A stretch of 64,000 nt of DNA from Chitiniphilus purpureus (GTDB lineage: Bacteria > Pseudomonadota > Gammaproteobacteria > Burkholderiales > Chitinibacteraceae): NCBI RefSeq assembly GCF_025642115.1, contig NZ_CP106753.1:1077501-1141500 (forward strand). Direction: 5' to 3'. Shown one piece after another: positions 30,334 through 39,449 of this stretch. The position numbers and the translations under genes are program-made. Every line of letters starts with the position of its first letter. The first letter of the stretch is position 1. The notes under the pieces are model-generated. The model did no database searches, was not told where the DNA came from, and saw only the letters and a list, made by a program, of their open reading frames with translations.

Positions 30334-30860
30334 CTCCATCCTTATTGTCTCCATCTCTGGTGCCGTGGGCATCATGGTCGGCCCACGATCTGGACTATCG
30401 CAAGCAAGGCGCGCCACCGGAAGCTGCCTGCCCCTGCGATTTCACGAGCCGCAGCCGGATGGCGATGAAAATCGTTTCATATCAATCAATTGGGATTGAT
30501 CGACACGGCAGGGTGGTTCATCAATGGCGGGGTTGGACAGGCCTCATCCGCCGGCTTTTCGGGCACGGATGCCAAAAGTGCGGCGCAAGCCGGCCGGGTG
30601 TCAAGCGGCGATTCCTTGCCAGCATGCTGCAAGCCGGGTGTGGCATATCGGCGTCGGCCCACCGCAGCGCCATGCATTGCCGGGCCGACCACGCCGGTAT
30701 GTGTCCGCAGTGGGGGGCCGTCGCTGTTGCGCCGGGGGGGGGGGGGGTCGGCCACGGCAGAACCAAGTACGGTGTCCGGTCTTGGCCTGGCCGGCTGCAT
30801 GCGGGAGGGTCGTTGTTCACTCCACGCATGGCCGCGGGGGCCGGCCGGTTGCTGTGCGTA
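30334..30860 (-). promoter_or_regulatory. Upstream region of the chitin deacetylase with two adjacent inverted repeats
   Basis: This 527-bp gap holds no credible gene. ATGAAA-ATCG-TTTCAT (30465-30480) is directly followed by ATCAATC-N6-GATTGAT (30481-30500), both 130-170 bp upstream of the deacetylase start. The first resembles LacI-family/Cra-like operators; neither is a classical LytTR direct repeat. A run of 14 G lies at 30734-30747. These are candidate operators for control of the deacetylase. Confidence 0.5.
30734..30747. repeat. G14 homopolymer tract
   Basis: Fourteen consecutive G (C on the coding strand of both flanking genes) lie 113 bp after the stop of the GH18-LytTR gene and about 400 bp upstream of the deacetylase. 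Such tracts are prone to slipped-strand length change; they are also error-prone in sequencing. Confidence 0.9.
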
Positions 30861-33104
30861 CTACAGGCCGGCGGCGGTGAACCATTGTGGAAAGCGCTGT
30901 TTGAGCCCAGGCAGATAGGAGCGGGCCACCGGAATGGCGTGGCTGCCGACCAGCAGCTCCACCCCGCCGTTGCGGGCGCGGCGGCCGGTCGTCACCGCTG
31001 CTGGGCGTACCAGGTAGGAGCGATGCACCTGCAGCAGCAACTGTTCGTCGAAGTAAAGCTGCAACGCCCGCAGCCGCAGCGTCACATGCACCGGTGCCGC
31101 GAGGTCGCTGGCGTGGATGCCGCTGTAGCCGCGGTCGGCGCGGATGAACAGCAGCTTGTCGCGCCGGCTCGCCACTTCGTACAGCTCGGCCAGCAGCTGC
31201 GGCTGGCGTGCCAGGGTCTGCAGCTGGCGCCGTACCAGCACCAGCTGGTTGGCAAGGCTGCGGAAGTAGATTTCCTCGGTATCCGACAGTGGTTCGTGGA
31301 AATGCAGCGCCACATGATGGTCGGCAAGTGCCGTGTGCCGCACCACCGCCTCGCGGCGGTCGGCTGACAGCGTCAACACGTCATCGTCCGACGTTCCGGG
31401 CAGCAGATCCTGCCCGCCTTCCAGGCGCTCGGCCTGGCTGACGCGATCGTCCTCCTCCAGAAAGCGCAGCAGCGTGTCGAGCATGCATTCCACGCTGCGC
31501 TCGCCGGCCAGCTGCGCCGCGAAACGCTGCAGCTGCGCCAGTTCATCGCCGCTGTGCGGCAGGCGGCGCGCGGCGACGCTGTCAGTCAGCGGCTGCAATT
31601 GCTGGCACAGCGTCAGGCTGTCGGCCGCGATGCGCTGCAGCTGCGCATGCTGTGGCGGCGCCAGCCGCGCGGCATGGCGTGTCCGCAGCCGGGTGGCCAT
31701 GTGCGCGGCCAGGCTCAGGTCGCCGGGCAGCGCGGCCAGTACCTCCACCACCTCGTCGCGCGCCAGCAGCTCGCCCTTGCGTATCCGGCGTTGCCGGCGC
31801 CGCACCAGCCACCAGCCGGTCAGGCTGGCCAGCAGCACCAACGATGCGCTGCCGGAAAGCCAGGGGCCGGCGTCCAGGATGCGGCGCTGCAGATCGAGCC
31901 AGGCGCTGCGCCACGGATGGTAGTGACGAAAGGTCTGGCTGATCAGGCTGGCATTGCCGACATCGTCGCTGCTCACCTCCCACAGTGCCACGCCGCCCAG
32001 CCGCTCCCGGTCGATGAAGGCGAGCTTGGCGGCGAGCGAGCGCTGGCTCTCGAACGACACGAACTGCCCGTCCGAGGCGCGGTAGAGCATGCTGGCCTGG
32101 GCCTGTACATCCCAATGCAGCTTGAATTGTCCGCTGTCGCGCATCCGGCGCACCTCACCCAGCGTGAACACGCCGCTTGGCCCGGTCTTTTCGTTGTCCC
32201 AGGTGCCCCAGGGCGCACCCCGGTGCGGCTGGCCCAGCCCCTGGTCGACCGGTGGCACGCCAAGCCAGCCGGCGCCCTGGGCCGGCAGCATCACCACCAG
32301 TTTGGCGCGCGGGATGCCCAGCGCCAGCGCATCCTCGGTCGCCTGCGCCACGCTGGGCTGGCCGCGTGGTGCGTACAACGGCGCCTTGTGGCCGGTGCGC
32401 TTGCTCCAGGCACCATGGAAATCGGTGGCGATCAGCGACACGAAATCGGCCTGGGCCGCGAGTGGCCGGTAATCGCCCGGCGCGACGCGGCGCATATGCG
32501 GCCCCAGCGTGATCGCGATCTGGCAACCGCGCGTGCGCAGCCGGCAGGCCTGGCGCAACCCGGTGAGCAACTGCGCGAAGTGGACCAGATCGTCCGGCCG
32601 CCTGGCGGTATTCGGATGACCACCCGCCACCGGGTAGCGCCAGTCGATCTCGATGCCGTCAAAGCCGTGGCGATCCATGAAGGCCACGGCGTCCTGTACA
32701 AAGCGCCGCCGCAGTGCCGCATCGGCCGCGACATTGGAAAGCGGGCCGGTCCAGTTCCAGCCGCCGACCGAGATCAGCACCGCCAGACGCGGGTTGCGTG
32801 CCTTCAGTTCGGGGATCAGTGCGTAGTTGCCGCGGTGCAGCGTGCCGTCGCCGCCCGGCTGGATCTTGACCAGATCGGTGAAGAAGTCGCCCGGGGCGAG
32901 CGTGCCGTCAGCCTTCAGCTCGGCGTAGGTGTAGACCAGATGGGTCAGCTTCTCGGCCGGCGCATCGGACAGCACTGCACCATGGCTGTAGCTGGCCCAG
33001 AACGGGAAATAGGCGACCAGGCGCTGCCCGGCCGAGTCGGCGGTAGCCTGGGCCGGCCCGGCAAGCAGGCAGAGCGCGAGAAGCAGGCGCAGCAGCATGG
33101 CCAT
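30861..33104 (-). CDS. Transmembrane regulator: catalytically dead GH18 chitinase fold fused to LytTR DNA-binding domain
   Basis: The 747-residue protein begins with a signal/anchor helix (1-20). Residues 27-395 are a GH18 (chitinase) fold: SVGGW at 112-116, the active-site strand FDGIEIDWRYP at 148-158, IATDFHGAW at 225-233 and GGVALWEVSSDD at 370-381. A single membrane helix follows at about 414-434 with positive residues after it, then a helical linker and a C-terminal LytTR domain (about 645-745, with QVHRSYLVRP). In active GH18 enzymes the motif is DGxDxDWE; here Asp is E152 and the catalytic Glu is R156, and the MxYD tyrosine is T227. W375, the floor of the sugar site, is kept. So the periplasmic part probably binds but does not cut chitin, and signals to the DNA-binding end. 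Confidence 0.9.
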   Translation of the reverse strand: MAMLLRLLLALCLLAGPAQATADSAGQRLVAYFPFWASYSHGAVLSDAPAEKLTHLVYTYAELKADGTLAPGDFFTDLVKIQPGGDGTLHRGNYALIPELKARNPRLAVLISVGGWNWTGPLSNVAADAALRRRFVQDAVAFMDRHGFDGIEIDWRYPVAGGHPNTARRPDDLVHFAQLLTGLRQACRLRTRGCQIAITLGPHMRRVAPGDYRPLAAQADFVSLIATDFHGAWSKRTGHKAPLYAPRGQPSVAQATEDALALGIPRAKLVVMLPAQGAGWLGVPPVDQGLGQPHRGAPWGTWDNEKTGPSGVFTLGEVRRMRDSGQFKLHWDVQAQASMLYRASDGQFVSFESQRSLAAKLAFIDRERLGGVALWEVSSDDVGNASLISQTFRHYHPWRSAWLDLQRRILDAGPWLSGSASLVLLASLTGWWLVRRRQRRIRKGELLARDEVVEVLAALPGDLSLAAHMATRLRTRHAARLAPPQHAQLQRIAADSLTLCQQLQPLTDSVAARRLPHSGDELAQLQRFAAQLAGERSVECMLDTLLRFLEEDDRVSQAERLEGGQDLLPGTSDDDVLTLSADRREAVVRHTALADHHVALHFHEPLSDTEEIYFRSLANQLVLVRRQLQTLARQPQLLAELYEVASRRDKLLFIRADRGYSGIHASDLAAPVHVTLRLRALQLYFDEQLLLQVHRSYLVRPAAVTTGRRARNGGVELLVGSHAIPVARSYLPGLKQRFPQWFTAAGL

Positions 33105-33179
33105 CTTATTGTGGTGGAGCGATGGCGATCGATTCTAGGGCGTCTGCGCGCCCGCATTGCCCTGGCAGGTACGCGCGGT

Positions 33180-34394
33180 TCAGTCGATATGACGGATGGT
33201 CGGTATCTTCACCGCCAGTGCCAGGACCAGCACTGCCATGGTCAACCCGAACAACGGCATGATCCAGCCGATCGATACATGCAATCCGAGCAGCGCGGTC
33301 ACCAGGGCGTAGGAGATGGGCGACAGGCCCATCGAGGCCATGGTGTTCAGGCTCATCACCCGGCCGATCTTGCTGCGGTCGGTGTAATGCTGGATCAGCG
33401 ACATCATCGGCACGTTGTTCGACACCACGCCCAACCCCAGCAGGAACTGCAGCGCCACCGCCGGGTATAGCCAGTGCGTATGCGCGAGCAGCCCCAGCAC
33501 CACGCCTTCGAACGCGATCACCAGCACGATCATCAACAGGCGCTTCTTGGTCGGCGGATACAGCGTCAGCAGGATGCCGCCCAGCACCATGCCGGCCGCG
33601 AACGCGCTTTGCAGATAGGAGAGCGTGGTGGCGGAGCCGGCAAGGTTGTCGTTGGCGACGATGGGCACGCCCAGCCCCAGCGGCCCCATGAACAGCAGGT
33701 TGGCGATGGCGTAGACGATCATCAGCGAGCGCAGCACCGGCGTGGCCAGCGCATACTGCAGCCCTTCCTTGAGTTCGGCCAGCAGATGATTGCCGCCCTC
33801 GCCGCGCTCGATCTCCGGCTCGCGCAGGAACAGCATGCACAGTACGCCCAGGCTGAGTGTGACGCCGGTGAAGGCGAACACGCTCTGGTAGGACAACTGC
33901 GCAAGCAGGATGCCGCCCAGCACCGGGCCGAACACCAGTCCGATCTGGTTGGTGGTCAGCATGATGGAGTTGGCGCGCGACAGATCCGCATCGCGCACGA
34001 TGCCGGGCAGGAGCGCACCGCTGGCAGGCCAGAAGAAGGCGTCGAGCGCACCATACAGGAAGGCGAACACCGTCAGCATCACGATATCCAGCTGGCCAAG
34101 CGCGAGCAGGCCCACCAGTGCGAACAGCAACACGACGCGGATGCCCATCGAGGCGACGATGATGCGCCCGCGCTTCATCCGGTCGGCCACCACCCCGCCG
34201 ATCGCCATCAGCGCGATGCGCGGCACCGAGCCGGCGATCATCACCCAGCCCAGCTGCGCCTTGGCGCCCAACTGGTTCACCACGTACCAGGTTTCGGCCA
34301 GCATCGCGACCGCCAGCGCGAGGTTGCCGATCACACTGGCAAGCCAGAGCAGCAGGAAATTGCGGTTGCGCAAAAGGGGCAGGGGCTGGGACAT
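33180..34394 (-). CDS. MFS transporter (enterobactin-exporter/EntS-like family)
   Basis: This 404-residue membrane protein has about 12 hydrophobic segments and the MFS loop GGVVADRMKRGRIIV after helix 2. The start MSQPLPLLRNRNFLLLW at ATG 34394 is typical of DHA3-type drug/siderophore efflux proteins, and a GGAGG-like site (complement of CCTCC) precedes it. The long upstream frame runs antisense through pgk and is rejected. It lies 75 bp upstream of the GH18-LytTR gene on the same strand and could share transcription with it. Substrate unknown. Confidence 0.9.
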   Translation of the reverse strand: MSQPLPLLRNRNFLLLWLASVIGNLALAVAMLAETWYVVNQLGAKAQLGWVMIAGSVPRIALMAIGGVVADRMKRGRIIVASMGIRVVLLFALVGLLALGQLDIVMLTVFAFLYGALDAFFWPASGALLPGIVRDADLSRANSIMLTTNQIGLVFGPVLGGILLAQLSYQSVFAFTGVTLSLGVLCMLFLREPEIERGEGGNHLLAELKEGLQYALATPVLRSLMIVYAIANLLFMGPLGLGVPIVANDNLAGSATTLSYLQSAFAAGMVLGGILLTLYPPTKKRLLMIVLVIAFEGVVLGLLAHTHWLYPAVALQFLLGLGVVSNNVPMMSLIQHYTDRSKIGRVMSLNTMASMGLSPISYALVTALLGLHVSIGWIMPLFGLTMAVLVLALAVKIPTIRHID

Positions 34395-34411
34395 GGGAGG
34401 AAAAGGCGCTG

Positions 34412-34420
34412 TGCTAGACT
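34412..34420 (+). promoter_or_regulatory. Extended -10 promoter for pgk
   Basis: TGC followed by TAGACT (34412-34420) fits an extended -10 element; no -35 is evident. It would start transcription near 34427 and give a leader of about 145 nt before pgk. It also lies just outside the divergent MFS start. Confidence 0.5.
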
Positions 34421-34491
34421 TTGGGCTTCTTACCGAGCATAGGCGTTGCGCGCTGCACGCGCCGCGCTGCCGGACCAGAACGAATGGTAGC

Positions 34492-34539
34492 CCCAGGTTG
34501 TAAGCCTGCGTAGCGCACCAAGCGCCCCGACAACCTGGG
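34492..34539 (+). ncRNA. Structured 5' leader element of pgk
   Basis: CCCAGGTTGT (34492-34501) pairs perfectly with ACAACCTGGG (34530-34539). Inside, GCGC-ACCAA-GCGC (34513-34525) forms a second small hairpin. A GATTTTT tract follows 6 bases later and the SD-ATG of pgk another 20 bases on. The layout resembles a regulatory leader or attenuator; no known riboswitch family was recognised. Confidence 0.45.
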
Positions 34540-34571
34540 CAAAAGATTTTTCTGATCCCGAGGAACCCCCC

Positions 34572-35747
<1,176 letters not shown>

Positions 35748-35768
35748 GCCGCACGTTACGCTGCCGAC

Positions 35769-35794
35769 GACGCCGGCCCTGCGGGGCCGGCGTC
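35769..35794 (+). terminator. Hairpin after pgk, weak intrinsic terminator
   Basis: GACGCCGGCCC (35769-35779) pairs perfectly with GGGCCGGCGTC (35784-35794) over a TGCG loop, 22 bp after the pgk stop. The following bases (GGCGTTATG) lack a U-run, so termination may be partial. Confidence 0.5.
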
Positions 35795-36000
35795 GGCGTT
35801 ATGGGCATGCCACGCGCCACGCCGGACCATGCCGGGGCACCGCCGATGGGGGCGGAAAGGCCATCCGTGTCGGCCGGCTGGCGGGCCGGGGCGATTTGTT
35901 GAAGAATCGCCCGGATGCGGCGCGCTGCGCGGCAGGCCGGCCAGGTGCATCACCCATGGGCGGCATGGACCTTCCCGGAAGAACAAGGATGGATGGAACG

Positions 36001-36912
36001 ATGAAACGAATGCTGGGGCTGCTGCTGGCAGCCTGCTGCAGTGTCGCCGGCGCCAGCGAAGGCATGGTGCAGCGGGCGCTGGAGAGCCGCAACTACGAAC
36101 TGGCCTTTGCCACCGCCCGGGCTGACGTGGACGACGGCAGCGCCACCGACGTCACGCGGATGCTCCTGGCCCAGTTGTATCTGCAGGGCCAGGGCACCAA
36201 CCGCGATCCGCTGGCCGCGGAAAAGCTGCTGCGGCCGCTGGCCGGGCAAGGCACCGCCGAAGCGCAGTTCCTGCTGGCGGGCACGCTGATGGCACAGTCG
36301 GCCGACCGCCTCCTGGGCGAGGACGGCGACGTCGACCGTGCCAAGCTCAAGGCGCAGGCCGCCAGGCCCGCCAGTGCGCGTCCGCTCGAACGCGAGGCGG
36401 CAGAGTGGTTGATGAAGGCCGCCGCGCAGAAGCTGCCGCGCGCGCTCAATGTGCTGGCGACCGAGCTGGGCAACCTGTCTGCCGGACTGACCAGCGCGCA
36501 GAAGGCTGCCTGGTTCGAAGCGGCCGGCAAGCCCGAATGGGCGCAGGCCACGCTGTTGGGCGAAAGCTTGGTGTCGCTGCGCCTGCGGCGCGAGGTGCTG
36601 CTCGATCCGGCGGTGCAGGCTGCATTGCAGCAGCAGGCGCTGGCCGCCGGCTGCAATGACGAGGATCTCAAGCTTGTCGCCACCCGGCTTGACGGCCCGG
36701 TGCGCGATGCGGACTACCTCACGCTGCGGCTGGCGCCGCCGGTCAACTACACGCTGCTGGCGGGCAACTGGCGCGAGATCTGGAGTACCGGGGCATGCGG
36801 CAAGCGCTTCGACGTGACGCTCGCCTTCCAGGCCGACGGCCTGGGCGGCGCCAGCTTCACGTTGCAGCCCGTCGCACCGTCACCAAAGCCGAAGGCGGCG
36901 CCGGCACGATGA
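36001..36912 (+). CDS. Secreted Sel1/TPR-like repeat protein
   Basis: The 303-residue product has a short signal peptide (MKRMLGLLLAACCSVAGAS) and helical repeats with Sel1-like spacing (for example LLAQLYLQGQGTNRDPLAAE and a matching AEAQFLLAGTLM repeat). A C-terminal domain includes CGKRFDVTLAFQADGLGG. Cys-Cys at 12-13 lacks a clear lipobox. Such proteins usually mediate protein contacts in the periplasm; the partner is unknown. ATG 36001 has a modest TGGAACG site; an ATG 12 bases upstream is a possible alternative. Confidence 0.75.
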   Translation: MKRMLGLLLAACCSVAGASEGMVQRALESRNYELAFATARADVDDGSATDVTRMLLAQLYLQGQGTNRDPLAAEKLLRPLAGQGTAEAQFLLAGTLMAQSADRLLGEDGDVDRAKLKAQAARPASARPLEREAAEWLMKAAAQKLPRALNVLATELGNLSAGLTSAQKAAWFEAAGKPEWAQATLLGESLVSLRLRREVLLDPAVQAALQQQALAAGCNDEDLKLVATRLDGPVRDADYLTLRLAPPVNYTLLAGNWREIWSTGACGKRFDVTLAFQADGLGGASFTLQPVAPSPKPKAAPAR

Positions 36913-36986
36913 CCCCCGCCCGGTGCGTCGCAACATTCATCGGTGCCCCGGGCCGGGTTCAGGTGTTTCCCTATTGCGGCAAGTCC

Positions 36987-37039
36987 TGATGTTGTAGCGC
37001 CAATGGCGGCACTACATTTTGTGTTGCGATGCAACATCA
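36987..37039 (+). promoter_or_regulatory. Leader of fba with two mutually exclusive hairpins next to the ribosome site
   Basis: TGATGTTG (36987-36994) can pair with CAACATCA (37032-37039), enclosing an inner stem TGTAG/CTACA with CGCC/GGCG. Alternatively TGTTGC-GAT-GCAACA (about 37022-37036) forms a local hairpin using the same 3' segment. The 3' segment directly abuts the AGGAG ribosome site. This could be a translational switch, or the 15-bp palindrome could be a protein operator; the sequence does not decide. Confidence 0.45.
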
Positions 37040-37050
37040 GGAGAGCCGCC

Positions 37051-38109
37051 ATGTCACTTGTCAGTCTGCGCCAGGTATTGGACCACGCCGCCGAATTCAG
37101 CTACGGCGTGCCGGCCTTCAACGTCAACAACCTGGAGCAGGTGCAGGCCATCCTGTCCGCGGCAGCCGAAACCGACAGCCCGGTGATCCTGCAGGCCAGT
37201 GCCGGCGCGCGCAGGTATGCCGGCGAAGCCTTCATCAAGCACCTGATCCAGGCTGCGGTCGAAAGCCACCCGGAGCTGCCCATCGTGATGCATCAGGACC
37301 ACGGCGTCAGTCCGGCGGTATGCCGCAGTGCGATCGAACTGGGGTTTTCCAGCGTGATGATGGACGGCTCGCTGCGCGAGGACGGCAAGACCCCGGCCGA
37401 TTTCGACTACAACGTGGCGGTGACCCGGCAGGTGGTGGCATTCGCGCATGAGCGTGGCGTCTCGGTGGAAGGCGAGCTGGGCTGCCTGGGCAGCCTGGAA
37501 ACCGGCTGCGGCGAGGCCGAGGATGGAGTGGGTGCAACACGCACGCTCTGCCGTGACGAGCTGCTCACCGATCCGCAGCAGGCGCGGCGCTTTGTCGACG
37601 AGACCGGCGTGGATGCACTGGCGATCGCCATCGGCACCAGCCACGGCGCCTACAAGTTCTCCCGCCCGCCCAGTGGTGACGTGCTTGCCATCGACCGGGT
37701 ACGGCAGATCCATGAAGCGATTCCCCAGACCCACCTGGTATTGCACGGCAGCTCCAGCGTGCCGCAGTCATTGTTGGACGAAGTGCGCCGCTACGGCGGC
37801 GACCTCAAGCCGACCTGGGGCGTACCGGTGGCGGATATCCAACGCGCCATCCGTTATGGCGTGCGCAAGATCAATATCGATACCGACCTGCGTCTGGCCA
37901 TGACCGGCGCCATCCGCCGGCATTTCGCCGAACATCCGGAGGACTTCGACCCGCGTCAATATCTGAAGGAAGGGATCGCCGCCATGCGCGCGGTATGCAT
38001 CGATCGCTTCGAAGCCTTCGGCGCCGCCGGCCAGGCAAGCCGGATCTGGCCGGTGCCGTTGTGGCGCATCGCCCGCCGCTACCACCGCGCCGAGCCGGCC
38101 GCAGCCTGA
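37051..38109 (+). CDS. fba: Fructose-bisphosphate aldolase, class II
   Basis: The 352-residue zinc-dependent aldolase cleaves or forms fructose-1,6-bisphosphate. Landmarks are [16 protein letters not shown], zinc-ligand region MHQDHG, the [11 protein letters not shown] segment, [17 protein letters not shown] and HGSSSVPQ. The length and ending [16 protein letters not shown] fit the CbbA/Fba type IIB of proteobacteria. The start follows AGGAGAG by about 7 bases. With pgk it forms a central carbon group. Confidence 0.97.
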   Translation: MSLVSLRQVLDHAAEFSYGVPAFNVNNLEQVQAILSAAAETDSPVILQASAGARRYAGEAFIKHLIQAAVESHPELPIVMHQDHGVSPAVCRSAIELGFSSVMMDGSLREDGKTPADFDYNVAVTRQVVAFAHERGVSVEGELGCLGSLETGCGEAEDGVGATRTLCRDELLTDPQQARRFVDETGVDALAIAIGTSHGAYKFSRPPSGDVLAIDRVRQIHEAIPQTHLVLHGSSSVPQSLLDEVRRYGGDLKPTWGVPVADIQRAIRYGVRKINIDTDLRLAMTGAIRRHFAEHPEDFDPRQYLKEGIAAMRAVCIDRFEAFGAAGQASRIWPVPLWRIARRYHRAEPAAA

Positions 38110-38148
38110 ACGACGGCACGCCAGCAGCGAGCACGCACCCGGCTCTTC

Positions 38149-38372
38149 CTACAGCAGGTTCCGCTTCTGCAGCCAGCGCGCATGCTGGAACAGCTGCTCG
38201 GCCTCGGGGTCGCGTGGCGGGATGCGGTCGTGTTCGTAGGCGCAGGTGAAGGCCAGTTGGGCCGCCTGCGTGGTGGCGAGGCCGGACAGGGTGGGACTCC
38301 GGGAGGTTTCTGGGAGCGGGCTTTTGCCGCAGCCGAGCAACAGCGCGGTGAACAGCAAGGCCCCGCCCGCCG
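38149..38372. repeat. Direct duplication (second copy at about 39219-39440)
   Basis: About 220 bp are repeated, in the same orientation, roughly 1.07 kb apart. By eye identity is high (about 85%), including GCAGGTTCCGCTTCTGCAGC and CTCCGGGAGGTTTCTGGG in both copies. The repeat covers the 5' part of the lipoprotein gene. Confidence 0.85.
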
Positions 38373-38388
38373 CACCCTTCAACCTCAC
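38149..38388 (-). pseudogene. Truncated duplicate of the Sel1-type lipoprotein (immunity) gene
   Basis: Seventy-nine codons from GTG 38388 read a signal/lipobox (LLFTALLLGCGKS) and then a region nearly identical to residues 16-75 of the neighbouring lipoprotein. Where that protein continues LLKEDP, this copy has LL then TAG: AAG became TAG by one base, and nucleotide similarity continues for about a dozen bases beyond. The GTG start overlaps the TGA stop of the upstream gene in GTGA, so translation may still occur and give a short lipoprotein. It has no Sel1 repeats left. Confidence 0.8.
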
Positions 38389-39446
38389 GACCCGGCCTGC
38401 AACGGCCGGCCGGTCGCCGGATCGAGCCCCTTGGCCTTGGCCATTTCGGCGATGCGTGCCGCATCGGGCAGCGGCGGTGCCTTGCCGGATTCCCATTCCT
38501 TCACCCACTGGATCTGCCCGTCCCACGGTGGCAGCTGGGCCGGCGGCAACGGCACGATCTGGTCGATCTCGTCGACGGTGGGGTTGAGGTAGGAATAGCG
38601 CTCCAGGATGTCGGACAGGATCTTGTAGCGCCGGGAGCGTTCCTCGTCTTTTGCGAGACCCAAATAAGCAAGGCTGTCTTCAGTGGGTGGGGCCAAAAAT
38701 GAACGGCGTAGTTTGTTTGCAGCCAGATCGCTTCCTGCCTTAACAGCCATCTGGAAGTACTTGGTTGCAGCTTCGAGTTTGCCCTCATCTTGCAAATGAA
38801 CTGCGTACTCCATTGCTGCCTCAGTGTGCCCTTGCTCCGCCGCACACTTCTTCATTTGCAATCCGATCCGGAACGGCACCGCGTAATCAATTCCTAGCAT
38901 AAATAGGCGATCACCAACGTAATACTGCGCCTCTGGGCTACCCAGGTCCGCTGTCTTGCGCAGATAGGTCAGCGATTTGCGCGGGTCGCCGACCACCCCA
39001 TAGCCCTTGTTCAGCAAAACCCCCATGTCGTAGTAGCCCTGCGGGATGCCGCGCCGGATCAGATCCTGTGCCAGCTGCACCGGCAGCGAGAGTGCGTCCG
39101 ACGCATCGCTCTGGCCACGGATCAGCAGCAGCGCCAGGTTGTGTGCCGCCTTGTCGTGGCCGTGCGCCGCGGCGATGCGGTACAGCCGCTCGAACACCGG
39201 GTACTGCGCCGGGTCTTCCTTCAGCAGGTTCCGCTTCTGCAGCCAGCGGGCGTGCTGGAACAGCTGTTCCGCCTCCGGGTCGCGCGGCGGGATGCGGTCT
39301 TTCTCATAAGCGCAGGTGAAGGCCAGTTGAGCCTCCTGGGTGGCGGCGAGGCCGGACATGGCGGTGCTCCGGGAGGTTTCTGGGGGCGGGCTCTTGCCGC
39401 AGCTGCTCAGCAGCACGGCCAGTAGCAAGGTCAGGATCGGGCGCAT
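38385..39446 (-). CDS. Sel1-repeat lipoprotein, probable T6SS phospholipase immunity protein (Tli5-like)
   Basis: The 353-residue protein has a lipoprotein signal with lipobox LLSSC (C16), then Sel1-type repeats (for example NLALLLIRGQSDASDALS, GYYDMGVLLNKGYGVVGDPR and AQYYVGDRLFM). It lies 3 bp after the phospholipase D gene; Sel1 lipoproteins next to Tle5-type PLD effectors neutralise the toxin in the periplasm (family knowledge). The central third (about 38640-38945) is visibly less GC-rich than both ends, suggesting an exchanged segment. Confidence 0.85.
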   Translation of the reverse strand: MRPILTLLLAVLLSSCGKSPPPETSRSTAMSGLAATQEAQLAFTCAYEKDRIPPRDPEAEQLFQHARWLQKRNLLKEDPAQYPVFERLYRIAAAHGHDKAAHNLALLLIRGQSDASDALSLPVQLAQDLIRRGIPQGYYDMGVLLNKGYGVVGDPRKSLTYLRKTADLGSPEAQYYVGDRLFMLGIDYAVPFRIGLQMKKCAAEQGHTEAAMEYAVHLQDEGKLEAATKYFQMAVKAGSDLAANKLRRSFLAPPTEDSLAYLGLAKDEERSRRYKILSDILERYSYLNPTVDEIDQIVPLPPAQLPPWDGQIQWVKEWESGKAPPLPDAARIAEMAKAKGLDPATGRPLQAGS

Positions 39447-39449
39447 GGG

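Noticed and set aside
30861..33104. Annotation as an active chitinase
   Set aside because: The catalytic Glu is Arg and the assisting Tyr is Thr, and the domain is attached to a membrane helix and DNA-binding domain.
31554..33470. Long plus-strand frame opposite the GH18-LytTR gene
   Set aside because: The minus strand shows clear ordered domains; the plus-strand product is a low-complexity Gln/Arg/His shadow.
34492..34560. pgk leader as SRP RNA, 6S RNA or tmRNA
   Set aside because: None of their conserved motifs (for example the GGAAG-type SRP tip) is present.
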